Assembly: GCA_016887485.1 (NCBI GenBank)
Contig: CP069394.1
Span: 992,001 to 1,056,000, forward strand
Source: Chloroflexota bacterium
Lineage (GTDB): Bacteria; Chloroflexota; Anaerolineae; Anaerolineales; Anaerolineaceae
Direction of reading: 5' to 3'
Length of the DNA stretch: 64,000 nt
A program made the position numbers and the translations under genes. Shown here piece by piece: positions 1-9,915 of this stretch. The notes under the pieces were generated by a model, which saw only the letters and a list, made by a program, of their open reading frames with translations, was not told the DNA's origin and did not search any database. Within the stretch, counting starts at the first letter, position 1; the number at the start of each line of letters is the position of its first letter.

Positions 1-1210
1 TAGACAACCCTTCGGCACCTTCTCTTGTTATTAGGGTATCAATTGCAGGGTTCGGGAGGCTCTTATGAATAAAACATCCAGGGGCATAGTCTACCTGGGT
101 TTGTTCACCAACTCTAATACGAATTCCCTCTAATGGAGAAACTATATAATGTGGCGCGACAGAAGAACTCCCACCGCCAAGAATTTGAGGATAATATGCG
201 TTTTCACCAATCACCGCAATTGAATGGATTCTATTCAGATCAATGGGGAGAACAGAATCATTTTTCAGCAGCACGATCGCTTCCTGTCCTGCCTGCCGGA
301 TTATTTTCCGATGATCCAAGCTATCCACACTTCTCTCAGCATGAACATCTGAATGCGCCAATATTCCTGAACGTTGAGCCAAGCTCAAAATCCTCTTAAC
401 TTTAGAATTGATATGTTCAATATCGATTCGTCCAGCTTCAATTGCAGCTTGAACCTGTTCCGTTTGCATCCAACGTGACGGGCCGGGCATTTCCAAATCA
501 AGCTCGCCATCTATGATCCTCCCAGAATATGTGCCAAACCAATCTGATAGAATCAAACCATCATAACCCCATTCCGTTCTCAAAACTGAATTCAACAGGT
601 AATGGTTTTCAGATGCATGTACACCATTCACCCTGTTATAGGCGGTCATCACTGCCCATGGCGATGCCGCTTTTATCGCCTTACGAAATGGCTCTAAATA
701 GATCTCATGAAGGGTTCGCCGATCAATATTGACGCTGACATTAAACCGATCTGTTTCCTGATCATTACAAACGAAATGTTTAATACAAGCGCCAACGCCC
801 ACACTTTGAATCCCAGTGATATATGCCGCCGCCATCTCGCCACTCAGGAAGGGATCCTCGGAATAACATTCAAAATTACGGCCGGCCAAAGGGGATCTGT
901 GGATATTCACAGTTGGCCCCAGCACAAGCTGGACGTCCTTAGTCTTGGCTTCTTCTCCAAGCAACATACCAATATCACGAGCAAGGTCTGGATTCCATGT
1001 CGCACCAAGAGCAATGCCTACGGGAGTACAGGCAGATGTAGATTCAATATTCCCAAAAGCCCCCCGCACGCCGTTTGGCCCATCTGATACCCGAATAGAC
1101 GATATCGCCAATTGATCTAGGCCAACTGTATGCCATAAATCCTGACCAGCCAAAAAGCTAATTTTCTCTTCAAAACTTAATTGCTCAATAAGTTGTCCAA
1201 TATCCAGCAT
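1..1210 (-). CDS. Beta-glucosidase, glycoside hydrolase family 3 (3' end outside window)
   Basis: Reading leftward from ATG at 1208-1210, an open frame of 403 codons runs off the window edge. The translation is a GH3 N-terminal TIM barrel: DGPNGVRG at residues 43-50, the substrate-binding Lys-His pair at 144-145, and SDW at 222-224, where Asp223 is the expected nucleophile. Around residues 310-330 it enters the second alpha/beta domain (AGQEAIVLLKND). No signal peptide is seen, so it is probably cytosolic. The ATG overlaps the stop of the GH94 gene by one base (TAATG), which suggests translational coupling. As last visible gene of the laminarin operon it would hydrolyse short beta-glucosides left by the phosphorylases. 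GH3 membership is certain; the exact linkage is inferred from the operon. Confidence 0.93.
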   Translation of the reverse strand, partial: MLDIGQLIEQLSFEEKISFLAGQDLWHTVGLDQLAISSIRVSDGPNGVRGAFGNIESTSACTPVGIALGATWNPDLARDIGMLLGEEAKTKDVQLVLGPTVNIHRSPLAGRNFECYSEDPFLSGEMAAAYITGIQSVGVGACIKHFVCNDQETDRFNVSVNIDRRTLHEIYLEPFRKAIKAASPWAVMTAYNRVNGVHASENHYLLNSVLRTEWGYDGLILSDWFGTYSGRIIDGELDLEMPGPSRWMQTEQVQAAIEAGRIDIEHINSKVKRILSLAQRSGILAHSDVHAERSVDSLDHRKIIRQAGQEAIVLLKNDSVLPIDLNRIHSIAVIGENAYYPQILGGGSSSVAPHYIVSPLEGIRIRVGEQTQVDYAPGCFIHKSLPNPAIDTLITREGAEGLS

Positions 1211-3930
1211 TAGTGTTTTTCTGTCAAATAGATTGTAATGTTACTGTGGTCTGATAAATTGTCCAGGTAGTCTCTTTTGAAATGAAAAGCGTTTTCTTCG
1301 CAATTATCACAGAAAGTCTCTCCATTCACATCCACTCTATCCAAGGTATATTGCCCGTATGAAAGACGCTTTGGATTTATATATGTGATTTTGAGTGCCT
1401 TCCCGGCAAAGGATGTTTGAACGCTTACGATCCCAGCCTGATTAAATTGCTCCGCCATTAACTTAGGCTCGATGAGTAAATCGCCAAGAACACCTCTGAC
1501 GCCGTAGCTTTCTGTTAATAAAGTCAACAATAACCAACTTGCTGAACCTGTCAGGTAAGGATACATTCCTCGCCCTCTTGGATTAATATACTCTGGAACC
1601 CCCGGATAGATTTTCGACTTCGAGAAGTCATTACAATAATCATAGACATTCTTCAGGACTTTCCAACCCTCTTCTGCCAAGCCCCGCTTGTAAAGTCCAT
1701 AAGCATACATCATAGCCATATGGCTGAACATGGAACCATTTTCTTTGTGCCCAAATGCAAAACCAGAGACCCGGCCAAACTCCTCAATATTATCAAGAAA
1801 ATCTGTATTCAAGCGATATCCACCAATGGATTCATCAAATAAATATTTATCTGCTGATTGAACGATTTTCTTCATCTGCTCGTTAGTGGCAATACCGCAC
1901 ATTATCATAAACACTTGACCGGTCAACATCATTCGGACTTGACCACCATGCACTCCGTCAAGTCGAATGCCGCTATTGTTATAATAGCTATTAAACCAAC
2001 CTGTGCCATCAGCGTTGTTGATCCATTCATTGTTTCTCAAATGGTTGATCAACCATTCCGCTTTCTTATTTAAATCCTGAGATAAATCTAATGTTGCCAT
2101 CTTCACTTTTTTGCCTGAGACATTATGACCTACCTGGTCAAAATAACTTTGGAGCTTTTCTCTTTTTTGAATAGGTGATTCATAATCAACAGGGTCCATA
2201 AAGGGTTCCACTAACCGTGTCAACTCTTCTGCCAGCTCAACCGATTTGAACCCTTTTTGGCTTAGTGCTTCACATAAATCCCCAAGGATTTTAAGGTTAC
2301 CCGCATAGTATGCAGAAAAAGCAACACTTTCACCCTTCTGATTGGCCATATCAAGGGCATCATTCCAATCTGCATCTTCTAATAAAATACAGTTGTGATC
2401 GCCAACGTGATAAAACGCGGTCAAATGCTGAATCAGGATATGCTCAAGAATTGAGCCATGATAAATTTCCCCATCCCGACTTCTCACAACATTGCCAAGG
2501 TCCTCAGACCATTGATTATCCTTTTGTTTTGCGCGATGGGACAGGCTATCCTTAAAGTACAACTGCTCTCTAAGTAAAAATTCCAGGTTGCCTGTTTGAT
2601 TAATATAGAAATTCACCGTTGATAATGGCCATGAGCCATGATCCATCCAAACCCTGGAAATATTATTGCGATCTGCCGTAAACTCTCCGGAATATGTCCC
2701 AATAATGGTCGCATTCGAACCGTCCATCCGGACGCCAGCAAAATAACCCCATAAAGTTTCTGCCAGTTGTTTCTGCCCCATCAATAACGAAGCATTTACG
2801 TCCTGCCATAAATCCCGCCACCCTCTGCCGCCTCTGCCATAATCATGATAGGGTAAAAATGAATTACCCATTTGTTGTCTGAGAATTGGCTGCAGGGTCA
2901 CCCATCTCAGCCAGTTATCGAATTGGCTATCATTGGTTGAAAAACTCAGAGTCGATATTCTAGCATGCCAATTTTCATTATTACGCTTAAGTGCTTCATC
3001 AAATTTTTCGATTGATCCATATTTATCAGTAAGACGTTGGGTATCGATTTGTTCTGCTTCAATAAACATCAATAAAATATATGAAATCTCTTCTTTTGGC
3101 TGTAATTGAATAGGGCGAAACTGGATTCCGCCAAGTGCTTCATATCCGGAAACTGTTGTACCCGCAGGAACAGGTTTGTGATTGGTTCCAACAATTGCGC
3201 TGGGCCAATCCAGGGCTCCCCCCTCACCAATGAATGACTCAATATCCGGATAAAAACCGATTGGAGACATTCCATCTCCTTCAACGCCTAGGACACCATA
3301 GGAGATTGAGTTCGGTTTATGTCCCCTTTCATCGAAGGTCATCGTTGGCTGAACCACCACCCCATTTTCCACACATTTCACCCTTTGGAGTAAAGAGGTT
3401 ACATGTCGGTGATCTCGTAAATTGTCTGCTGAGCGCCCAAAAATCGGGATAGCTGCTGTTGGCTTGAGTGAAAGTGAGTTTTTACCAATATTAATTAATC
3501 TCACCTTCATCAACTCAACGTTGTCCTCTTTCGCGACAAAATTCGTGATTTCAGCTCGAAGACCTAAACCGGTATTTGATCTCGTAATTCGGTGCCATAA
3601 TATGCCGGCTGTCAAGCTCACTTCATCTTCATCCACTGTAAGCCTGTTGGCCATTTGTTTTGCGCTGTTCCCCGTCACCGACCAAATATCTTGATCATTA
3701 ATTTTTAACCAAAAGTTTCTTGCCGAACGGTTATTATGAAGATCTTCAATTGAAACAGGCACAGTCAAGAAGGAGTTCTGACTTGTTTTAATATCCCCAT
3801 TCAATAAAGGTGAGATTGATGAAACCAAACCTTTCTCATTGAGAAGAGGAAAATACAAATAACTCATGTGCTGAGGGTTTTCAAGAACAAATGTACCCTC
3901 GTGATCTATATAATGCCAACCTTTAATCAT
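1210..3930 (-). CDS. GH94 glycoside phosphorylase, probably laminaribiose phosphorylase
   Basis: A 906-aa cytosolic enzyme of the GH94 (cellobiose phosphorylase) family. The signature EDADWNDALD is present; the DWND tetrad lies at residues 521-524 and carries the general-acid Asp of the family. The C-terminal part has the usual GH94 barrel pattern (VPEYINPRGRGMYPYLTGSA). GH94 enzymes cleave beta-glucosyl disaccharides with phosphate to give glucose 1-phosphate. The length is close to that of known laminaribiose phosphorylases (about 910 aa) and longer than classic cellobiose phosphorylases (about 810). With two laminarinase genes and a glucan phosphorylase upstream, laminaribiose is the best guess; cellobiose or another disaccharide is possible. 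It starts 13 bp after the preceding gene and ends overlapping the GH3 start. Confidence 0.85.
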   Translation of the reverse strand: MIKGWHYIDHEGTFVLENPQHMSYLYFPLLNEKGLVSSISPLLNGDIKTSQNSFLTVPVSIEDLHNNRSARNFWLKINDQDIWSVTGNSAKQMANRLTVDEDEVSLTAGILWHRITRSNTGLGLRAEITNFVAKEDNVELMKVRLINIGKNSLSLKPTAAIPIFGRSADNLRDHRHVTSLLQRVKCVENGVVVQPTMTFDERGHKPNSISYGVLGVEGDGMSPIGFYPDIESFIGEGGALDWPSAIVGTNHKPVPAGTTVSGYEALGGIQFRPIQLQPKEEISYILLMFIEAEQIDTQRLTDKYGSIEKFDEALKRNNENWHARISTLSFSTNDSQFDNWLRWVTLQPILRQQMGNSFLPYHDYGRGGRGWRDLWQDVNASLLMGQKQLAETLWGYFAGVRMDGSNATIIGTYSGEFTADRNNISRVWMDHGSWPLSTVNFYINQTGNLEFLLREQLYFKDSLSHRAKQKDNQWSEDLGNVVRSRDGEIYHGSILEHILIQHLTAFYHVGDHNCILLEDADWNDALDMANQKGESVAFSAYYAGNLKILGDLCEALSQKGFKSVELAEELTRLVEPFMDPVDYESPIQKREKLQSYFDQVGHNVSGKKVKMATLDLSQDLNKKAEWLINHLRNNEWINNADGTGWFNSYYNNSGIRLDGVHGGQVRMMLTGQVFMIMCGIATNEQMKKIVQSADKYLFDESIGGYRLNTDFLDNIEEFGRVSGFAFGHKENGSMFSHMAMMYAYGLYKRGLAEEGWKVLKNVYDYCNDFSKSKIYPGVPEYINPRGRGMYPYLTGSASWLLLTLLTESYGVRGVLGDLLIEPKLMAEQFNQAGIVSVQTSFAGKALKITYINPKRLSYGQYTLDRVDVNGETFCDNCEENAFHFKRDYLDNLSDHSNITIYLTEKH

Positions 3931-3943
3931 AAATCATTCTCTT

Positions 3944-6900
3944 TCAACGAATAAAAACTTTGATCTTATTAATCTCCCCATCCCGAACCATCTTTGAATA
4001 AGGGGCAGGGATAACGCCATCGTCCAATGCAAACTTGAATCCTCCAGGAAGGTAAAGGATGATTTTTTCAATCTGAGTCTCAGAAGAATAAGTGTCTTTC
4101 CGCTTCGGATTAATATATGTGACATCGCATTGTCCCAGGAATTTGAAAGATAGCGTACCTTCTTCATCAAAAAAATCACCTGGGAGTGCAGGTTTAAATG
4201 CCAGGATCAGATCTTTCTGCTCATCAACAATAAAGGGGTTGGGACCAACAAGGAATAAGAGCATCATCGATAAAAATTCGGCTGTTGAACCAGAAAGCCT
4301 CGCCACAAAACCAGCCCCATGGATTGAGGGGTCTGGATGAGCACTTGAGACAAGGAAGGACGAGTTTTCAGTTAGACTCCTGCCATAGATCGAACTATCC
4401 ATATATGGAGGCATATTAGAAAGCATTTCTTTGAAAAACTCATCATAAAGTCCAGCCTTCAATAATTCCAATAGATACTTGAAAGACATATGAAGCCAGA
4501 TGGATTCATTTTCTAACCACCCAGGAGAGAAGGCTTTCGCCCTTCCTATTTCGAAGGTCTCATTGATAAGAGAATCGTTTAATCGATACATTTTCAACTT
4601 ACGATCATACAGCGCACTTTGTCTGACCCGTGAGTAAATTTCTTTCGCCTCAGATTTCTCTTCCAAGAGCTTCATATATCTAACTGGACCTTCCAGATAA
4701 AGTGGAAGCGTATTTTGTTTGAATTCTCTCGGCGAAATGGTCTCATTACCCTGATCATCTTTATTGCCAGTTGGTTCATAATCCACAAGATCATAATAGA
4801 AATATGTCGGGGGTATACCGCCATTTTCCTCAATCGCTTTGTTAATTCCACGAGACAATTTCCGCCTAAACGTTATCAAAATAGCCTGCAGATCAGCCGC
4901 TGAATATTCAAACAAGTTACCAGAAACCCCCATCTGTGTTTTTTTGCGATAAGCTTCACGCGCTGCTGAAACAGCATCCCAATAGCCAAATTCAGTTTTA
5001 TAATCCTGTAACTGGATCAAGATAGCCTGTAACAACTCATCAACTTCGACAGGCAATTCTACCGAATGTGGAAATTTGATTGACGATTGATATACGAAGT
5101 CTATCAAACGAATTAATTCAAACGTCTCGGGAAGTGAAGAGCCAAATATACCTGGCAGTCCATTTAATGCATCGCACCAGCCTGGACGCCCTGCCTCCAT
5201 TTCAATTCCCATCCCATATGGATCAAGAGTTGAAAATTTATTGACCGCCAGTATCACCAACTTGGAGATAAGGGATACTCTAAAAACTTCTCCAGCCCCA
5301 AATTCAGTCCGAGCCCAGTCGCGTTGATCCTCGCGAGCATTAATCTTTGACTGCTTTTCTTCGCTGAATCCAATGGCATGCTGCTGACGCGGCTTGCCAT
5401 TTAACAGAATGTATTTCGAATCTCTTGAATTCACAAAATGTGGATTATCAAAGAAGGGTAAGGGCTCTGAATCGAAAAGCAGTTCCTCTTTTTTATCTGG
5501 AAAGATTGCCAAATAGGATTCGATAAGATCCAAAATATAAGTCCAATGATCGACCCAAAAACCCTCTCCATGTTCGGCCTGGATATGTTGTTCAGCCCGA
5601 GAAATGACCAAGTCAACAAGTTCCTTTGCGCTTATCTCCAGTTCGCACGCTTTGGCAACCCGAATTAGTTCGCCAGGAGAAAAGGCACTGGAAAGTTTTT
5701 TTTCAAACGCTTCATGCTTTTCCACGTGATCTAGAATATTGCGGCGAACGTTAGGCGTTACTGAAAATTTTGTTCCTTTGACGACCAATGGATTGTAACC
5801 ATCTAGTTGGATAAGGCTCATGAATAAACGAATATTGAAATCGCCGGTTAGTGGATTGAAGAAAACTTCGTCTCGTCGATTTTGACAGACATCTCGGAAG
5901 TTGCCATTTCCCTGGGAATAATTCTCAGGAGCGAGATAAAAATAGTTGTAATCCCGCTCGGGGTCGCCATGTTTTCGGGAATATACATGATAAATCGCAT
6001 TATCCCCAACAATCTCAGGCCATCCTCCCCGAAGGATATTGTCAAGAAACGTCTGCTGAGCATAGACATCAAACACTGGATTGCCAGTTTGAACTTTGGC
6101 AGGCTCAGCCAGATCATTGACTAACTCTTGAGCTTCATCCCGTTTTTTCTCAAGGAAACCAACCTTGAGTATTTCAGGACTCATTCTTTCTAATTCACTA
6201 AAATCCTGAGCATAGCCATAAACACTCGCCATGGAAGACTCTGCCTCTGAGCCTATACTCATATCATGGTTGAAAAAACAACAAGGCGTTCTTCCTTCGC
6301 AGACTTGATGAGACAGGTTTAGCTCATTGAAACCATCCTTCCACTGACTTGGAAAAGTAAAATTCGTATCATTTCCAAAAAGAACGACAGGATCAACAAA
6401 GGATGGAAGAAGCCTCCCACCAGAGAAACCTAGTGCAAAATTACCACCCTCAATTGTGTTTATCTCACTCGTATCTTCTGCAGTCATTTTCAGGGTGAAG
6501 AAGGGACTGCGATTTTCAACATTTGATACCCGCATCCAGGCTTCAATTGTTCTGCTGATGGATTTCAGCATATCGTTGTTCACACCATAGGGGATCACTG
6601 CCGGTAAACCGTCCAGCACTTCAACCTGAAGTGGTTGTTTTCCAATATTCCGTATTGTCAGCTTTCTCGCCAATGCGGCGAAACATTCATTAACGATATT
6701 AAAGTACAAAACACTGGTTTCCAACCCCCTGGCTGGATTCCTTTCAATGACTTCCAACTCATTCATACCAATATGCATATCCCGCTGGCAAATATCATTT
6801 ACCCAAGGGGAAAAAGGTTCATAGGTCCACTGATCGGTCCTTAAAAAAGTCCTGAAACCCGTTGAAGCAGTTAGTGCATAAGCCTTATTAGCAGGTTGAA

Positions 6901-7099
6901 ACTCAAGAATAGGATGGTCTTTACTCTCGATCCCAAATGAAGAAATCGCCTGCGCCCGATTATTGTAAAAAGCCCAAATAGGTATTCCAAACAAGCCGCC
7001 TATTCCAGCAAGAAAACTGGAGAAGGGTCGCTTCTGATCATATGCTTGGATGATTACCCTCCCCCGGTCATCAAATAGTGGCTTATTCTGAATACTCAC
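3944..7099 (-). CDS. Large beta-1,3-glucan phosphorylase-like protein (GH161/GH149 type)
   Basis: A 1051-aa protein without signal peptide, related to GH94 but much longer. The N-terminal part carries the pattern GIPIWAFYNNRAQAISSFG followed by PILEFQPANKAYALT, which I associate with the roughly 1100-aa beta-1,3-glucan phosphorylases (GH161/GH149). The (alpha/alpha)6 barrel contains FRDVCQNRRDEVFFNP and, at residues 706-708, YWD where GH94 has its DWND tetrad; Asp708 is a candidate general acid. Such enzymes remove glucose 1-phosphate from beta-1,3-gluco-oligosaccharides longer than two units, complementing a disaccharide phosphorylase. It lies between a cytosolic GH16 gene (25-bp gap) and the GH94 gene (13-bp gap). 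The phosphorylase class is fairly sure; the choice between GH161 and GH149 is from memory. Confidence 0.75.
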   Translation of the reverse strand: MSIQNKPLFDDRGRVIIQAYDQKRPFSSFLAGIGGLFGIPIWAFYNNRAQAISSFGIESKDHPILEFQPANKAYALTASTGFRTFLRTDQWTYEPFSPWVNDICQRDMHIGMNELEVIERNPARGLETSVLYFNIVNECFAALARKLTIRNIGKQPLQVEVLDGLPAVIPYGVNNDMLKSISRTIEAWMRVSNVENRSPFFTLKMTAEDTSEINTIEGGNFALGFSGGRLLPSFVDPVVLFGNDTNFTFPSQWKDGFNELNLSHQVCEGRTPCCFFNHDMSIGSEAESSMASVYGYAQDFSELERMSPEILKVGFLEKKRDEAQELVNDLAEPAKVQTGNPVFDVYAQQTFLDNILRGGWPEIVGDNAIYHVYSRKHGDPERDYNYFYLAPENYSQGNGNFRDVCQNRRDEVFFNPLTGDFNIRLFMSLIQLDGYNPLVVKGTKFSVTPNVRRNILDHVEKHEAFEKKLSSAFSPGELIRVAKACELEISAKELVDLVISRAEQHIQAEHGEGFWVDHWTYILDLIESYLAIFPDKKEELLFDSEPLPFFDNPHFVNSRDSKYILLNGKPRQQHAIGFSEEKQSKINAREDQRDWARTEFGAGEVFRVSLISKLVILAVNKFSTLDPYGMGIEMEAGRPGWCDALNGLPGIFGSSLPETFELIRLIDFVYQSSIKFPHSVELPVEVDELLQAILIQLQDYKTEFGYWDAVSAAREAYRKKTQMGVSGNLFEYSAADLQAILITFRRKLSRGINKAIEENGGIPPTYFYYDLVDYEPTGNKDDQGNETISPREFKQNTLPLYLEGPVRYMKLLEEKSEAKEIYSRVRQSALYDRKLKMYRLNDSLINETFEIGRAKAFSPGWLENESIWLHMSFKYLLELLKAGLYDEFFKEMLSNMPPYMDSSIYGRSLTENSSFLVSSAHPDPSIHGAGFVARLSGSTAEFLSMMLLFLVGPNPFIVDEQKDLILAFKPALPGDFFDEEGTLSFKFLGQCDVTYINPKRKDTYSSETQIEKIILYLPGGFKFALDDGVIPAPYSKMVRDGEINKIKVFIR

Positions 7100-7124
7100 T
7101 CTGATTTCCTCTTCATATGCTGAA

Positions 7125-7943
7125 TCATTGATAGACTTTGATCCAATCCACTAAAACCCTGACACGATCTTTTTTGATCTCATCAACAGTTTTCTGCGGC
7201 AGGCCGAAATACGGCACTTTGTTTCCATTAATCTTAAAGGGGTAATTTCCACCTATGGCAAAATTAATTATGATGTGTTTCCGATTGTCAAAAGCCCAAT
7301 GGCCAAAATAATTTATCATCGGCTTCGTTAATCGGTTGACCAGAATATCGTCAACGAAGAAATCTATCATATTAGGACTCCAGGCCGCCGAATAAACATG
7401 CCAACTTGTCAGATCCTCCAATTCCGATAAATAATAAGAATTAATCAGGCCAGCATCTCCTGAATATCCTGGGCCGTGGACGCCTGAGCTAAACCAGGTA
7501 GGATCACCAACATTCTCCATAATGTCAATTTCACCGCAGTCTGGCCATCGATCGTCGCCCAATAACCAAAAAGCCGGCCACAAACCTTGACCCACGGGAA
7601 GTCTCATCCGGGCAGATATCAAACCATAGGTGAAATCGAACTTCCCAACTGTATCCACCCTACCCGACGTAAAGTCAAACACTTTTCCTTCAGCTGAAGG
7701 ATAGCCGGGCCGATATCTTGGATGGATGGCAAGCGCATGGCCATCAAAATCCAATGCCCCATCCTTCTGAAGAATATAGATCGTCTCATCAGAGTTGATA
7801 TATGTCTGCTCTTCAAAATTCTTCTGTTTTTTGGAGACCTGAATATTCCATCTGGCCCCATCCAGCCTGTCTGAACTGAAGTCATCAGCAAAGGCTATTT
7901 CCGTAAAACCATATATGCTTGCAAGATCTCCGGTCGGCTTCAT
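7125..7943 (-). CDS. GH16 endo-beta-1,3-glucanase (laminarinase) without signal peptide
   Basis: A 272-aa GH16 domain. The catalytic motif is EIDIME: Glu138 (nucleophile), Asp140 and Glu143 (acid/base), preceded by the GLWPAFWLLG strand at 120-129 typical of laminarinases. The N-terminus (MKPTGDLASIYGFTEIAF) is not hydrophobic and has no lipobox, so the enzyme is predicted to be cytosolic, unlike its neighbour. It would shorten imported beta-1,3-gluco-oligosaccharides so that the two phosphorylases encoded downstream can use them. It begins 60 bp after the lipoprotein GH16 gene, from which it may have arisen by duplication. An in-frame secretion signal upstream is excluded unless the assigned start is wrong. 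Confidence 0.9.
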   Translation of the reverse strand: MKPTGDLASIYGFTEIAFADDFSSDRLDGARWNIQVSKKQKNFEEQTYINSDETIYILQKDGALDFDGHALAIHPRYRPGYPSAEGKVFDFTSGRVDTVGKFDFTYGLISARMRLPVGQGLWPAFWLLGDDRWPDCGEIDIMENVGDPTWFSSGVHGPGYSGDAGLINSYYLSELEDLTSWHVYSAAWSPNMIDFFVDDILVNRLTKPMINYFGHWAFDNRKHIIINFAIGGNYPFKINGNKVPYFGLPQKTVDEIKKDRVRVLVDWIKVYQ

Positions 7944-8003
7944 TTAACCTATCATGCCTCGATCCAGAACAAGTACTCTACTAATGGCCAGGCTGGCAGT
8001 TGA

Positions 8004-8936
8004 TTATGGAACCTGCTGGTAAACACGAACATAATCAACATAATAATTCGCTGGGAATTGAGTATCCATGGCTATTGGCCCAGGGAAATTACCTCCAACC
8101 GCGAGGTTCAAAATTAAAAAGAAATCATGATCGAAAACCCATTCACGATCTCCGACATCTTCACGATTTAGGGTGAAGTACGGTTCATCATCGAAGAACC
8201 AAGTTATCCCTTCAAAAGTCCATTCAATGGCATAGGTGTGAAATTCATCTGCAATCAAGAACTCCTGAGGATTCCACTTACCCAGGCCAAGCGCGCCTGA
8301 ATAACCGGGGCCATGAGCTGTGCCCAAGATAAGCTTTGGCTCTCGCCCAATATATTCCATAATGTCAATCTCGCCGCAAAACGGCCAATTGCTCGTGAAT
8401 GTGTTATTCTCGTCAACATGGGGGTCAAAGTCTGCACCAAGCATCCAAAAGGCCGGCCATAGACCTGCTCCAGAAGGCACCTTTGTGCGAGCTTCAATTC
8501 GGCCATATTGAAATTCCTGCAAATCCTTACTCCAAAGTTTCGCAGACGTGTAATAAGAATTTTCAAATTTTTCGAAGCGGGCTTCAATAACCAATAAACC
8601 GTTTTCAACTCGGGCGTTTTCAGGACGGTCGGTGTAATATTGAGCTTCACCATTTCCAAAACCATAGCCACCCATATCAAAGGTCCAGTTGTCACGGTTA
8701 ATTTCATCACCATCAAATTCATCATGCCAGACCAACTCATACCCCTCATATTCGTCTATCCCCATTGGCTCCGGAGGCACAATTGGTGTTGAAGTTGGTA
8801 TAGAAGTCGGGGCAAGCGTCGCCGTTGCTGTCGGCATCAATGTTGGGGTACTGGGGGCAACTGGCTCAGTCGGATTCTGACATCCCGTAAACAATATAAC
8901 CATCAGTAGGAATAACGGAATTAATTTTTTCAACAT
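8004..8936 (-). CDS. Lipoprotein GH16 laminarinase
   Basis: A 310-aa protein with a lipoprotein signal (hydrophobic residues 5-17, lipobox FTGC with Cys19), then a Pro/Thr/Ser linker at about 22-56 and a GH16 domain. The catalytic residues are Glu189, Asp191 and Glu194 in EIDIME; GLWPAFWMLG stands at 158-167. It should sit on the outer face of the cytoplasmic membrane and cut beta-1,3-glucan into oligosaccharides taken up by the ABC importer encoded just upstream in the operon. The minus-strand ribosome site AAAAAGGA lies about 8 bases before the ATG. Laminarin as substrate is inferred from the GH16 subtype and the phosphorylase neighbours. Confidence 0.92.
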   Translation of the reverse strand: MLKKLIPLFLLMVILFTGCQNPTEPVAPSTPTLMPTATATLAPTSIPTSTPIVPPEPMGIDEYEGYELVWHDEFDGDEINRDNWTFDMGGYGFGNGEAQYYTDRPENARVENGLLVIEARFEKFENSYYTSAKLWSKDLQEFQYGRIEARTKVPSGAGLWPAFWMLGADFDPHVDENNTFTSNWPFCGEIDIMEYIGREPKLILGTAHGPGYSGALGLGKWNPQEFLIADEFHTYAIEWTFEGITWFFDDEPYFTLNREDVGDREWVFDHDFFLILNLAVGGNFPGPIAMDTQFPANYYVDYVRVYQQVP

Positions 8937-8969
8937 AACAATTTCCTTTTTCAGGAGTAAATAACCGTA

Positions 8970-8992
8970 AGCATAGAATCCAGTTCTATGCT
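8970..8992 (-). other. Intercistronic stem-loop between permease and GH16 genes
   Basis: Perfect 9-bp inverted repeat AGCATAGAA / TTCTATGCT around a 5-nt loop, inside the 115-bp gap after the second permease gene. There is no T-run after it on the minus strand, so it is more likely an RNA-stability or partial-attenuation element than a full terminator. Confidence 0.55.
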
Positions 8993-9051
8993 GAAGTAGC
9001 CATAGAAATAATCACATACTAATTGAAACCTAGCTAATCGATAGTAATCTA

Positions 9052-9915
9052 TTAACCTTTTACAGCACCCTGGGTTAGGCCAGAGATTATATAACGCTGT
9101 AAAATTAGGAACAAAATAACCATCGGAATTGTCAAAATCAAAACTGCTGCAGCCAATGTTGGCCAGTTATATCCATAAACACCCTGGAACACCACCAGCC
9201 CTCTTGTGATTGGGTAATAGTTTTTATTTGTAAGATAAATCGTTGGCTGGATCAGTTCATTCCATATACCAATTGCATGCAAAACAATCACTGTCGCAAT
9301 AGCAGGTCTAATCAATGGAAGAATTACCTTCACGACAAAGCGGAAATATCCGCATCCGTCCATTGCCGCTGCTTCATCAAGTTCTCTTGGTATGGTTTTA
9401 ATGTAGTTCACAAGAATAACAATCCCGATCGGATTGACGAGGAACAACAAAATATAACCTATCCGAGTATTGTATAATCCCAGCCTTAAGATCAATTGAA
9501 ATTGAGGGATCATAGCGGAAGGCAGGAACAGGGCGATCACAAACAAACTCAGCAGGAATTTTGAACCTTTTACATAACCGCGAGCTAAGGGAAAGGCGAC
9601 AAAAATCGCACTGAGCACAAATATGGTCGTCGCAACACCGGTATAGATTACTGAATTGGTAATATACTTCGGGAAGTTCGCCTTTTCCCAAGCGTCAATA
9701 AAATTCTGAAACACTGGTTCCTTTACAGGAATTGTAGGATCAACCATGAACTGGGGCAGTGTGTTAAATGCCGTATTGACAAGCATTAGAATAGGTCCAA
9801 TATAAACTAATGCAAATGCAATCAGAATAATGTATGAGAGCACTCTTCCCCATTTGATTCGCCTCGAAAAACGCTGTTTAGGTTCGGAAAGGACAGACAC
9901 TCGATTGTTATTCAT
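9052..9915 (-). CDS. Sugar ABC transporter permease (MalG type)
   Basis: A 287-aa inner-membrane protein with six predicted helices and the permease EAA loop EAAAMDGCGYFRFVVKVILP, which docks the ATPase. The fold and length match MalG/CarB-type permeases of carbohydrate uptake family 1. The ATG overlaps the stop of the preceding permease by one base (TAATG). No ATPase gene is in this operon; such systems often share a MsmK/UgpC-type ATPase encoded elsewhere. The expected cargo is beta-1,3-gluco-oligosaccharides, from context. Confidence 0.93.
   Translation of the reverse strand: MNNNRVSVLSEPKQRFSRRIKWGRVLSYIILIAFALVYIGPILMLVNTAFNTLPQFMVDPTIPVKEPVFQNFIDAWEKANFPKYITNSVIYTGVATTIFVLSAIFVAFPLARGYVKGSKFLLSLFVIALFLPSAMIPQFQLILRLGLYNTRIGYILLFLVNPIGIVILVNYIKTIPRELDEAAAMDGCGYFRFVVKVILPLIRPAIATVIVLHAIGIWNELIQPTIYLTNKNYYPITRGLVVFQGVYGYNWPTLAAAVLILTIPMVILFLILQRYIISGLTQGAVKG

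Noticed and set aside
7619-7891. 90-codon frame inside the cytosolic GH16 gene
   Set aside because: It lies wholly within a well-conserved gene on the same strand in another frame and shows no domain.
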